A stretch of 64,000 nucleotides of DNA from Maribacter cobaltidurans (lineage in GTDB: Bacteria > Bacteroidota > Bacteroidia > Flavobacteriales > Flavobacteriaceae), in contig NZ_CP022957.1 in NCBI RefSeq assembly GCF_002269385.1, positions 1,297,001 to 1,361,000 of the forward strand. The letters run 5' to 3'. Positions 33,844-42,203 of the stretch are shown piece after piece. The translations under genes and the position numbers were made by a program. The stretch's first letter is position 1, and every line of letters begins with the position of its first letter. The notes below the pieces were generated by a model. It searched no databases. It was not told the origin of the DNA and saw only the letters and a program-made list of their open reading frames with translations.

Positions 33844-35628
33844 TTAATTGTTTAAATCTAGCACCGCATTAATCTTTGAAAAAATCTCCGAGTTTTCGTA
33901 AATCCCTCTAAAGTTTTGCGCCTGTGGGCCATAAGCGAACAAGGGGACCATGATAGCCGTGTGGTCCATGGTCAGAAAATCGCCCTGCACCTCCCCTTTT
34001 CGGATATCCCCGCCCACAATACCAAAACCAGAAGTTTCATGGTCTGCGGTAATCAATACCAAGGTATTTCCGGTTTTATCGGCAAATTTTAAGGCTTCCG
34101 CAACAGCGGCATCAAAATCCAGCATTTCATCAACGATAGTAGACACTTGGTTTTCATGTCCCCCGTTGTCGATTTGAGCTCCCTCGACCACCATAAAAAA
34201 TGGTTTGTTACCACTTGAAAGTACATTCAAAGATTTTTCCATGGATTTTGGTAACATATCCTTTCTGCCATTTTTCATCGTAGGCATCTTATTATCCCCA
34301 AGATAAATCGCCGTTTTATTATCCACTGTATTGAATTTCTCCAGCGTTGTCGATTTAAAAATGTGGCTTAACTCAGTTTCGAAGCCTTTACCCCCAGAAA
34401 TAAAAAAATCAAGATTACTGTTCTTTAAGTCCTGTAAAATCCCTTGGGTATTATCCCGGTCTTTTACGTGCGCGTAGAAAGAAGAAGGGGTAGCCCCATA
34501 GATGGCGTCCGTTGTAATAATACCAGTTCTATACCCTTTGCTGAATGCTATATTGACCAGGTTATTTAAAACCTCATCTTTTGGTCCCGAACCTATGGCC
34601 CTATTGTTTGTCTTTTGACCCGTTGCCATTGCTGTTGCTCCAGCGGCGGAGTCCGTGATCAAATCATCATAGGAGGATGTTTTAATAAGCCCAATATCCT
34701 TGATATTCGTAACACTCAGGCTTCCTTTATTCGCTATCATAGCGGCCGTAATTTGGGCCAACCCGTTCCCGTCGCCTATCATAAGAATAATATTCCGTGG
34801 TTTGGAGTTGGGGTCAAAGTTGTATTTGGGAATGTAGGTTGATTTAATTTCCCCGGTATACATCTTAGTGTCCAAAGATTCCAAATAGTTATGGGCCAAT
34901 GCCGGATTATCCGTATTGATAAAATCCACACCTAATTTTGCCATTCGAGACCAAGCTGTCTTTGTATCTGGCGTTGCCCAAAACCGGAAAGGCTTTTTAT
35001 AGGCTTGAACCTTGTTCAGAATATACTGTACCGTATCCAATTCCCCGGCCACCATACGGCCAGAACCGTTCCATACCGAAAATCTCTGAAAACTTAAGCT
35101 TATCATCGCTACCTTTTCCAAAGGAATACTGTCCAAATCATCGATACTTTGGTGATCAAACAATATATATTCCGGATAATTTGCATAATCGGCGGGTTTG
35201 GGTCGGTTTCCTGATATCACAAATTTCACTTTGCCACCTTTTATAAGGCCCGGATATTTTTTTAATACGTTCTGAATTTCAACCAAAGTCGGTTTTGCTT
35301 CCGATTTAATATCAATCAGCAACTGTACATCGCGCAGCTTACCCTTTTCCTGCATCCGTTTTAAGGGATCGAGATACAGTTTGGAGAAAGTATTTCCTTC
35401 TATGATTTCCGATTCCTCATGGGTGGCATAAAGTGTATTGTTCTTAAGAAAAAGATCTACCTCTATGGATGCCGCATCGTTGATGTAGGCCTCAAAAAAA
35501 GGAAATTCCTGTTCATAATCGTTATGTGAATGCACTTTGTAGGGTTCTTGTCCAAAAGCAAATTGACCAATACACCCGAGTGTTAAAACAGGCAGCACAA
35601 GTCCTAAAAATTGTTTAATTCTCATCAT
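33844..35628 (-). CDS. GDPD/Aim6-like phosphodiesterase fused to alkaline phosphatase
   Basis: 594 residues, secreted (MMRIKQFLGLVLPVLTLG...FGQ). The N-terminal domain (about 30-250) resembles the glycerophosphodiester phosphodiesterase/Aim6 TIM barrel: HSHNDYEQ, SIEVDLFL (E-x-D), LYATHE, VQLLIDIKSE, FINTDNP. The C-terminal domain (about 275-594) is an alkaline phosphatase: RNIILMIGDGNG, the serine site DSAAGATAMATG (near 326), GHENQ, and LITADHETSGFG. Together they could release and then cleave a phosphomonoester. The ATG at 35628 is preferred over an in-frame TTG at 35634. Last gene of the PI-PLC/SusCD cluster. Confidence 0.9.
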   Translation of the reverse strand: MMRIKQFLGLVLPVLTLGCIGQFAFGQEPYKVHSHNDYEQEFPFFEAYINDAASIEVDLFLKNNTLYATHEESEIIEGNTFSKLYLDPLKRMQEKGKLRDVQLLIDIKSEAKPTLVEIQNVLKKYPGLIKGGKVKFVISGNRPKPADYANYPEYILFDHQSIDDLDSIPLEKVAMISLSFQRFSVWNGSGRMVAGELDTVQYILNKVQAYKKPFRFWATPDTKTAWSRMAKLGVDFINTDNPALAHNYLESLDTKMYTGEIKSTYIPKYNFDPNSKPRNIILMIGDGNGLAQITAAMIANKGSLSVTNIKDIGLIKTSSYDDLITDSAAGATAMATGQKTNNRAIGSGPKDEVLNNLVNIAFSKGYRTGIITTDAIYGATPSSFYAHVKDRDNTQGILQDLKNSNLDFFISGGKGFETELSHIFKSTTLEKFNTVDNKTAIYLGDNKMPTMKNGRKDMLPKSMEKSLNVLSSGNKPFFMVVEGAQIDNGGHENQVSTIVDEMLDFDAAVAEALKFADKTGNTLVLITADHETSGFGIVGGDIRKGEVQGDFLTMDHTAIMVPLFAYGPQAQNFRGIYENSEIFSKINAVLDLNN

Positions 35629-35706
35629 GTTCAATGTTATTAAGGCTTCCCTTTTGCAATTATCTATAAAAATACAACTTGAGGAAGTAGGGTTTCCTAT
35701 GCTATT

Positions 35707-36783
35707 TTAATTTCCAACTCGTTCGTATACGCCCTCTCCAAAATCGACCTTAAAATTGGATTCAAAAAGGGTACTTGGCATATAGTAATCGGTAGTAATA
35801 ATTTGTGCGCCGGAAGATTTGGCCTTTTCAAACCTGCTATAATCATTCTCCCGTGCCTCAAAAGTCCCTGCATCGGCCCGGGTCCGTACCAAGTTTCCCT
35901 TTTCCACTAAAGCCCGTATTTTTTCAAAATTTGCAACGGGATCGTTAATTATGCGAAATGCCGCTTCAGGACTTCCCTCTTGCTTGTTCAAAAATAGCAC
36001 TGCGTTTTTTAGTTCTGGAAATTTTTGAAGATAAAGATTGCCTTTCTCATCACCTTCATCCAGGACAAAAAGAAAACGCCCTCTTACCTTTTCAAGGCGT
36101 GGCCACCCACGGCCTAAAATTGCCTTTTCAAGGGAAGTGCTGTTTCCCCGTACCAAATCTGGTGTAATCAATTTTTCTTCGGAAAGTACGTCCCGTATTT
36201 CCAAATCCAATTGAATCAAGGCATCGGCATCAAAAGTCAACGGATCTCGTAAGCGGGATATTTTGCCGTCCTTGGTATTTAAGGTGATAATAATTGGTAT
36301 ATGTTCTGGATGCTCTCCGGACCAGACCAATAATTCCTTCAGGGCATCTTTAAATAGCAATTGATGGCTTCTAAAATCTATATCCTGAACATGAAATACC
36401 TTGAGCCCCGGTTCATCCAATTTATTAGCAACGTCAAAAGGCAAAGGCTTCTTTCCGGAAGCCTTTACGATTTCTAGGCCAGCGGGGTATTTGTAATAAC
36501 CACCTTTTGGATCATGAAAAACATCCAATTCCAAATTTCGAAGTCCTAATTCCAATTGTTCCGTTAAGGTCAAGTGCTCATATTGCAGGGACCTGGCCAT
36601 CATGTAATCTTGCTGAAAAAGATAGTTCCACAAAGGTTTCTCAATGGCTATTTTATAACTATTATGACTCCCGATTACCTGAATTTCATTCAACCTTAGT
36701 TTTCCCATCTCCTTTATTTGGGAAATACACATCAATGGCAGTATATAAAGGAAAAAGATCAGTGTTTGACTATACTTTTTCAT
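35707..36783 (-). CDS. Ca-dependent phosphoinositide phospholipase C (PI-PLC-C1 type)
   Basis: 358 residues with signal peptide (LIFFLYILPLMCISQ). The catalytic start LRLNEIQVIGSHNSYK contains the first histidine and asparagine; LELGLRNLELDVFHDPKGG supplies the metal-binding E-x-D and conserved H; later come LKVFHVQDIDFRS, IIITLNTKDG and IITTDYY. This matches the Ca-dependent PI-PLC-C1 family, which cleaves phosphodiesters of inositol or similar head groups in the periplasm or outside. It lies between SusD and the phosphatase fusion on the same strand, which supports a pathway from phospholipid-like substrate to free phosphate. Confidence 0.88.
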   Translation of the reverse strand: MKKYSQTLIFFLYILPLMCISQIKEMGKLRLNEIQVIGSHNSYKIAIEKPLWNYLFQQDYMMARSLQYEHLTLTEQLELGLRNLELDVFHDPKGGYYKYPAGLEIVKASGKKPLPFDVANKLDEPGLKVFHVQDIDFRSHQLLFKDALKELLVWSGEHPEHIPIIITLNTKDGKISRLRDPLTFDADALIQLDLEIRDVLSEEKLITPDLVRGNSTSLEKAILGRGWPRLEKVRGRFLFVLDEGDEKGNLYLQKFPELKNAVLFLNKQEGSPEAAFRIINDPVANFEKIRALVEKGNLVRTRADAGTFEARENDYSRFEKAKSSGAQIITTDYYMPSTLFESNFKVDFGEGVYERVGN

Positions 36784-36884
36784 AATATTGGTTTGATTTA
36801 AGTATCTGTTTGGAACTCTAGAAAAGTAAAATACAGCCGGAAAAACAATCCCGACTGTATTTTACATCTCTCATTAAGCAATTA

Positions 36885-38630
36885 TTAATACCCCGGGTTT
36901 TGCACCAAAAAGCCTTCCTCACTAGAAGCCCCATCGATGGCTTGCTGAGGAATAGGGAATAGTCTTTTGTTCACATCGCTATCGGTCTTTTCTGTCCAAC
37001 TGTCCTCGTACTTGCCAAATCGGATTTGGTAATTTCTTCTAAAACCTTCCCAATAAAGCTCAAATCCTGCCTCACGAAATAATATATCCAAATCAACGGC
37101 ATCCAACGCCTCAGGTGTTTGGTTCGGTCTTGCATTTCGGGACGTTCTTAATGTATTCACATCGGCAAGGGCGCCAGCCACATCTCCATTTCTGAGTTTG
37201 GCTTCGGCGCGCATTAAATAAATTTCCCCCAATCGAATCAGCACTAAATCTACACTGCTATAATGACAACAGTTGGTTCCCGTTTTACTGAATTGATATT
37301 TCGAAAAACGATATCCCGTATTGTGCAGACTTCCTTCGGCCGTAAAATCGACCTGTAGATTATGATCTACGTATTTAATATCGGCCCCACTGGTTCTTCT
37401 ATTGATAACGGGATATATTCTTACCGTACCATCGTCGCAGGTCATAATGTTTCCGCTTTCATCCTTTCTAGGCCCCCAGATAATTCCACGAAGTATTCCT
37501 CTGTTTACCTGAAAATCCTCCGCCTTTACACAGTAATAATGATCTTGGTCATTTGTTGGGTCTACACCTGTAAGATCCCTAAGTTCATCTGGAATCATAG
37601 TATTCTCCTGAAAGAATCGGGCATCCGCCTGTGCTGGATCTATATCCCCATAGGCATCTACCCATGTCTGATAAAAATCAGGTGTGGCAGCGACCGCATC
37701 TGTTCCCCTTGAACTTGGCACTTCCGGTCTTGGTACCTGATCACCGGACATGGACCAGTAGGCCCATCGGCTATGCTCCGTTTGTAAAACACCTCGTTGG
37801 TCCAAAGCAAATATCAACTCGGGATTATTGTGGTTGTCATCGTTAAAAAGCTCAAAATATTCCGAAGACAAGGAATAGGGACCTGCTATAATGTCATTGG
37901 TATATTGAATTACCTTATCCATGTCCGCCTGTTGAAAATCTGGAGTTCCATAAGGATTGCGATATACAGCGGCATTTAAATATAAACGGGCCAATAGCGC
38001 CTTTACGGAGTATTGATTTAACCTTCCCGGATCCGTATCGGTAGAAACCAAATCCACAACGGACAAAAGTTCCCCTTCAATATAATCTACCGCTTCATGA
38101 GCTCTTAGGATTTCAGAAATTTGGTCGGAGCTTTCTTTTTTGAAGACCAAGCCCCAGTTGTCCAAGGCCAGCAAATTCAAATATGCCTTCATTGCCGTCA
38201 TTTCATATATTGCCTGCTGTGCCTTGGAGTTACCCGCATCGGCCTCCGGTTGCAATCTCTCAATGGCAATTACGGACCTGGAAAGCGTTGCCGTAATATA
38301 ATTCCAGGTATCCCCTACCAAACCGTTGCCAGGTGTCATTAAATGTTGATGTACCGCTATAAACTTACCCCCGTCATACCAGTCCGTACCACCGCGATAG
38401 GGAAGTATTCCCTCATCCGATGCAACTTCTTGCAAGCCAAAGTTCTTTGTATGTTGCCAAACATACCTTAAGTTACCATAAACCGGGGCTAGCGAACCAC
38501 TAACCACTTCTGCTTCGCCGGTACCTGTCAAAGATTCATCAAGTATCTCTTCCTCTAAATCCGTACATCCAAAGAATGCCAATAGAAAAATTATAAATGG
38601 AAGATTTTTGCTAAAAATTTTATTTTTCAT
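36885..38630 (-). CDS. susD: SusD/RagB-family outer-membrane nutrient-binding lipoprotein
   Basis: 581 residues with lipoprotein signal (IIFLLAFFGCTDLEEE). The protein has SusD TPR-like parts (QAIYEMTAMKAYLNLLALDNWGLVF, YSVKALLARLYLNAAVY) and the C-terminal SusD signature VLIRLGEIYLMRAEAKLRNGDVAGALADVNTLR, ending in FPIPQQAIDGA. It lies on the cell surface as the lid of the SusC channel. The pair with the upstream susC (41 bp apart) is typical. Ligand is not readable; the phospholipase and phosphatase downstream suggest a phosphorylated compound rather than a glycan. Confidence 0.95.
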   Translation of the reverse strand: MKNKIFSKNLPFIIFLLAFFGCTDLEEEILDESLTGTGEAEVVSGSLAPVYGNLRYVWQHTKNFGLQEVASDEGILPYRGGTDWYDGGKFIAVHQHLMTPGNGLVGDTWNYITATLSRSVIAIERLQPEADAGNSKAQQAIYEMTAMKAYLNLLALDNWGLVFKKESSDQISEILRAHEAVDYIEGELLSVVDLVSTDTDPGRLNQYSVKALLARLYLNAAVYRNPYGTPDFQQADMDKVIQYTNDIIAGPYSLSSEYFELFNDDNHNNPELIFALDQRGVLQTEHSRWAYWSMSGDQVPRPEVPSSRGTDAVAATPDFYQTWVDAYGDIDPAQADARFFQENTMIPDELRDLTGVDPTNDQDHYYCVKAEDFQVNRGILRGIIWGPRKDESGNIMTCDDGTVRIYPVINRRTSGADIKYVDHNLQVDFTAEGSLHNTGYRFSKYQFSKTGTNCCHYSSVDLVLIRLGEIYLMRAEAKLRNGDVAGALADVNTLRTSRNARPNQTPEALDAVDLDILFREAGFELYWEGFRRNYQIRFGKYEDSWTEKTDSDVNKRLFPIPQQAIDGASSEEGFLVQNPGY

Positions 38631-38671
38631 TTTGTACTGTTTTATACTTCTATTTTAAAATCGTTGATTGA

Positions 38672-41600
38672 TTAAAAGGTAAGGTTAAGTCCAACCAGAA
38701 AAGTCCTTGCCTTCGGATAGGTAAAATAATCCACTCCAAACGTCTGTATACCTCCGGAAGTGGATCCTGTATTAACTTCAGGATCAAAGCCCGAATAATC
38801 TGTAATGGTAAAAAGATTCTGTCCGGTTATCGAAAAACGAATGTTTTGTACGAAATCTCCAAGTCCTATATTTTCTGCTGAGAGGTTATAAGCCAAGGTG
38901 GCGTTATTCAACCTTAGGAAAGAACCATTTTCCAAATAACGCGTGGACACGGTATTGGAGTTACTGGTAGACTCGTTAGGATACTGTATAGCAAAATCCG
39001 TTGTATTGTTAGACCTAGACAATTGTGCCTTCGTGAATAACGACATTTTAGTATGGTTATAGATTTTATTACCGGATACACCATTAAAGTTTAATCCCAA
39101 ATCAAAAGCCTTATACTTAAAATTGAGGTAGTAGGCATAGGTAAATTTTGGAATGGCACTACCTACTACGGAACGGTCATCATCTAAAATGGCCCCATCG
39201 CCATTGATGTCCTTAAACTGGTTAAGACCATCCGATTCAATACCTTCAAATTGAAACATATAGAAAGAACCTATAGGCTCTCCATTAATATACCCATTGA
39301 TAGTTGCTCCCGTTTGGCCAGATCCCTGGGCAGACCCAGTCGTTAACACGGAGTAGGGAGAATCCTTAACCTTGTTTTGAATGTAAGTAATATTTCCCCC
39401 AATGTTATACGAGAAATCACGTGTAGCATCGCTGCTATAATCCAAGGCCAATTCAATACCATTGTTCTGAATTTTCATGTTGTCTATATTGCTCCAATAG
39501 GTTGGAGTTGGCTCTACAGGATCGGCAGGCACAACCTCCAATAATATGTTGGAAGACTGCTTGTTGAAATAATCCAAGGTACCGGACAAACGGTAGTTCA
39601 ACAGTGCAAAATCGATACCTACACCTACAGAGGTAGAAACCTCCCATTGAAGGTCCGGATTCGCCAAACGAGTATATACAATGCCGTAAGGGTAACCGTC
39701 TATGGAAGTAGCATCGGTATCTATAGGGTATGTATTTAGACTCTCCCCACCTGAAATTAAACGGTCTTCGGAATAACTGGCCTTTGTAATCTTGGATGGA
39801 ATTTCTTGGTTACCCGTTTGCCCCCAACTAGCTCGCAATTTTAGATTGTCGAAAAATGAATCGGCCATAAAGTTCTCGTTGCTGATGTTCCAGCCAAGTG
39901 CAAAAGACGGGAAATAACCATATTTTCTATTGTCACCAAACTTTGAGGAACCATCTGCACGGAATGTAGCCGTAAGTAAATATCTATTGTCGTATCCGTA
40001 GTTTACTCGTCCAAAGTACGATTGAAGCTCGTTCTTTACGGCAGAGGAATTCACCGAAGTTGGGTATGTGTCCGAACTTGTTTGATCCTGATAGATTGGC
40101 TCAATATTGTTATCGGCAAATCCTCGATAGGATATTAAGCGGGTCTCATCCATAAACTTTTGATAGGAATGACCCGCCAAAACCGATAGGTTATGTACGT
40201 CTCGATTCCAATTATAGGTAAGCGTATTCTCCGTAAGCTGATTGGAGTTGGAACTTATTGTGGTCACGACATCCCCGTTTGAAATATCAGATTCGTTTAC
40301 CACTGAGGTATAAGGTTTGTATTGCCTGTCTCTCGTAGTAGCAGAATAGTCGATGCCAAAATTCAGTTTATAGGTTAGCCCTTTGATAATCTCCACAGAA
40401 GGTGAAATAGTTGCCAATATTCTATTGTTTACCGCCTGGTCGCTAAAAATATTATATCTAGCAATCGGGTTTAGCGCATTGGTATTCAACAAGGTAGGCT
40501 CCCCATTTGTGTAGGTGGGTACAGTTGGATTAAGTGCCAGCATATCTGAAATAATTGGTCTTATATCAGGTCGTAAATTTTCAGTATGGGAAGCCGTCAG
40601 ATTATAATCGATATTAACCTTGCCATTGAACGCCTTTTGGGTCATGTTCAACTTGCCGGAATAACGTTCTAAATTACTGTTCTTGAGGATTCCCTCTTGG
40701 TCTTGATATCCCAGGGAAGCGAAATAGTTGAACTTCTCCGAACCTGCACCACTCATGGATAAATTAAGGTTATTGGTGATGCCTGTTTGGGACAATTCAT
40801 CCTGCCAGTTTGTATTTCCTCCGTAATCATCTAAAGAACCTCCAGTTGCTACTACTTGGTTCCGAAACTCATCGGCATCAAAGACATTGATTTTGTTAGA
40901 CATAGAGGATGCCGCAGTGGACAATGAAAGATTCATCTCGGTCTTTCCTGCCCGACCCCGTTTAGTTGTAATGACCACTACCCCGTTTGAGGCTCTTGAC
41001 CCATAAACTGCAGTGGCGCTTGCATCCTTAAGTACGTCTATACTTGCAATATCACTAGGGTTTAAAAAATTTAAAGGATTGGTAGCGACTCCATTGGAAG
41101 AATTATCCAATAGAAAACCATCCACTACGTACAGCGGTTGAGTACCGGATCGCAAACTACCAATACCTCTGATAATGACATTCTGTGAGGCACCGGGCTC
41201 ACCGCTATTTGCAGTAATGTTCACACCTGCCATTTTACCCTGCAACAACTCACCCGGGTTGGTAACCACGCCTTTATTAAAGTCCTCACTTTTGACCGAG
41301 GCAATGGCCCCAGTTACATCAGATCTTTTTTGTGTACCATAACCAATGACCACCACGTCATCCAGTTGTGTAGCATCTGGCTCTAATTGAACGTCTATGG
41401 TGTTATTATTTCCAACGGTAATTTCCTTAGGTGTATATCCTAAATAGGATATTTGCAAAGTGGCACCCTGCGCTACGTTTATAACATAGTTTCCATCAAA
41501 ATCGGTAATGGTACCATTGGTAGTGCCCTTTTCCATGACCGAAGCGCCTGGGAGAGGTGCTCCCGTCTCATCCGTAATTTGTCCGGTTACCGAGTTTTGA

Positions 41601-41758
41601 ACGTCAAAAAGAAAAGAACCCTTAACATCTGTTATGGATACTGATTCTTTTTCAATACATTTACTAGTGGTTTTTGAGTTTCCTCGTAAGAAACTGTTTC
41701 CTAAAATCGCCACTAAAGAAGTTAGGACGACCTTGGATAGTCGGTTTTTAAAATACAT
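38672..41758 (-). CDS. susC: SusC/RagA-family TonB-dependent transporter
   Basis: 1028 residues. The signal region is followed by a carboxypeptidase-D-like beta domain (about 58-135; VTGQITDETGAPLPGASVMEKGTTNG), a TonB-box/plug region starting LDDVVVIGYGTQKRSDVTGAIASV, the plug motifs (GKMAGVNITANSGEPGASQNVIIRG, DVLKDASATAVYGSRASNGVVVITTKRG), and the 22-strand barrel ending ARTFLVGLNLTF. It imports ligands captured by SusD using TonB energy. No sigma/anti-sigma or HTCS regulator is next to it. A hairpin lies in the leader, 46 nt before the start. Confidence 0.96.
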   Translation of the reverse strand: MYFKNRLSKVVLTSLVAILGNSFLRGNSKTTSKCIEKESVSITDVKGSFLFDVQNSVTGQITDETGAPLPGASVMEKGTTNGTITDFDGNYVINVAQGATLQISYLGYTPKEITVGNNNTIDVQLEPDATQLDDVVVIGYGTQKRSDVTGAIASVKSEDFNKGVVTNPGELLQGKMAGVNITANSGEPGASQNVIIRGIGSLRSGTQPLYVVDGFLLDNSSNGVATNPLNFLNPSDIASIDVLKDASATAVYGSRASNGVVVITTKRGRAGKTEMNLSLSTAASSMSNKINVFDADEFRNQVVATGGSLDDYGGNTNWQDELSQTGITNNLNLSMSGAGSEKFNYFASLGYQDQEGILKNSNLERYSGKLNMTQKAFNGKVNIDYNLTASHTENLRPDIRPIISDMLALNPTVPTYTNGEPTLLNTNALNPIARYNIFSDQAVNNRILATISPSVEIIKGLTYKLNFGIDYSATTRDRQYKPYTSVVNESDISNGDVVTTISSNSNQLTENTLTYNWNRDVHNLSVLAGHSYQKFMDETRLISYRGFADNNIEPIYQDQTSSDTYPTSVNSSAVKNELQSYFGRVNYGYDNRYLLTATFRADGSSKFGDNRKYGYFPSFALGWNISNENFMADSFFDNLKLRASWGQTGNQEIPSKITKASYSEDRLISGGESLNTYPIDTDATSIDGYPYGIVYTRLANPDLQWEVSTSVGVGIDFALLNYRLSGTLDYFNKQSSNILLEVVPADPVEPTPTYWSNIDNMKIQNNGIELALDYSSDATRDFSYNIGGNITYIQNKVKDSPYSVLTTGSAQGSGQTGATINGYINGEPIGSFYMFQFEGIESDGLNQFKDINGDGAILDDDRSVVGSAIPKFTYAYYLNFKYKAFDLGLNFNGVSGNKIYNHTKMSLFTKAQLSRSNNTTDFAIQYPNESTSNSNTVSTRYLENGSFLRLNNATLAYNLSAENIGLGDFVQNIRFSITGQNLFTITDYSGFDPEVNTGSTSGGIQTFGVDYFTYPKARTFLVGLNLTF

Positions 41759-41803
41759 AAAGTTTAAGTGTTGAATTTTTATTGATTTTCGATACTTTTT
41801 TAG

Positions 41804-41829
41804 AGAGCCTGTTGCCGCAGGCTCTTTTT
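41804..41829. promoter_or_regulatory. Hairpin in the susC leader
   Basis: AGAGCCTG (41804-41811) and CAGGCTCT (41818-41825) form an 8-bp stem with TTGCCG loop. On the plus strand a T-run follows, but no plus-strand gene ends here. On the minus strand it lies in the probable 5' leader of susC; TATTTTTG at 41856-41849 fits the Bacteroidota -7 element TANNTTTG, which would put the transcript start just before the hairpin. The rest of 41830-42203 contains no convincing gene. Confidence 0.45.
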
Positions 41830-42203
41830 ATTCATTTTCATTACGGGCCAAAAATAATTCCTGTAAGGCCACAGCGGTGTTACCTATATATTAAGCTTTG
41901 ATTAATTAAAGAATGTTAAATACGAAGCACTTCAACCACACTTTTTGGTCTTCTGAAGAAACAAAAGTGGTTTTGACCGATTAATTCCCACAGGTGTTCG
42001 AAGAGTTTGTTGAAAAAGAGGTAGGTGTCTTTAAATTAGTCTCAGAATTAAATAACACCAAACAAATTACATTATGAAAAAGTGTTTTATTCTTCTTGCC
42101 ATTTACACCTTGTTACTTCTTTTTTATTAAAAACCTGGTTCTATACCAATTTTCGTATTCGTTGATGTCGACTGCCAATAAAGTAGGGGGCAAAAATTCA
42201 ATT

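Noticed and set aside
42074..42130. 18-codon hydrophobic frame MKKCFILLAIYTLLLLFY
   Set aside because: Too short to support as a gene; may be a leftover signal peptide start.
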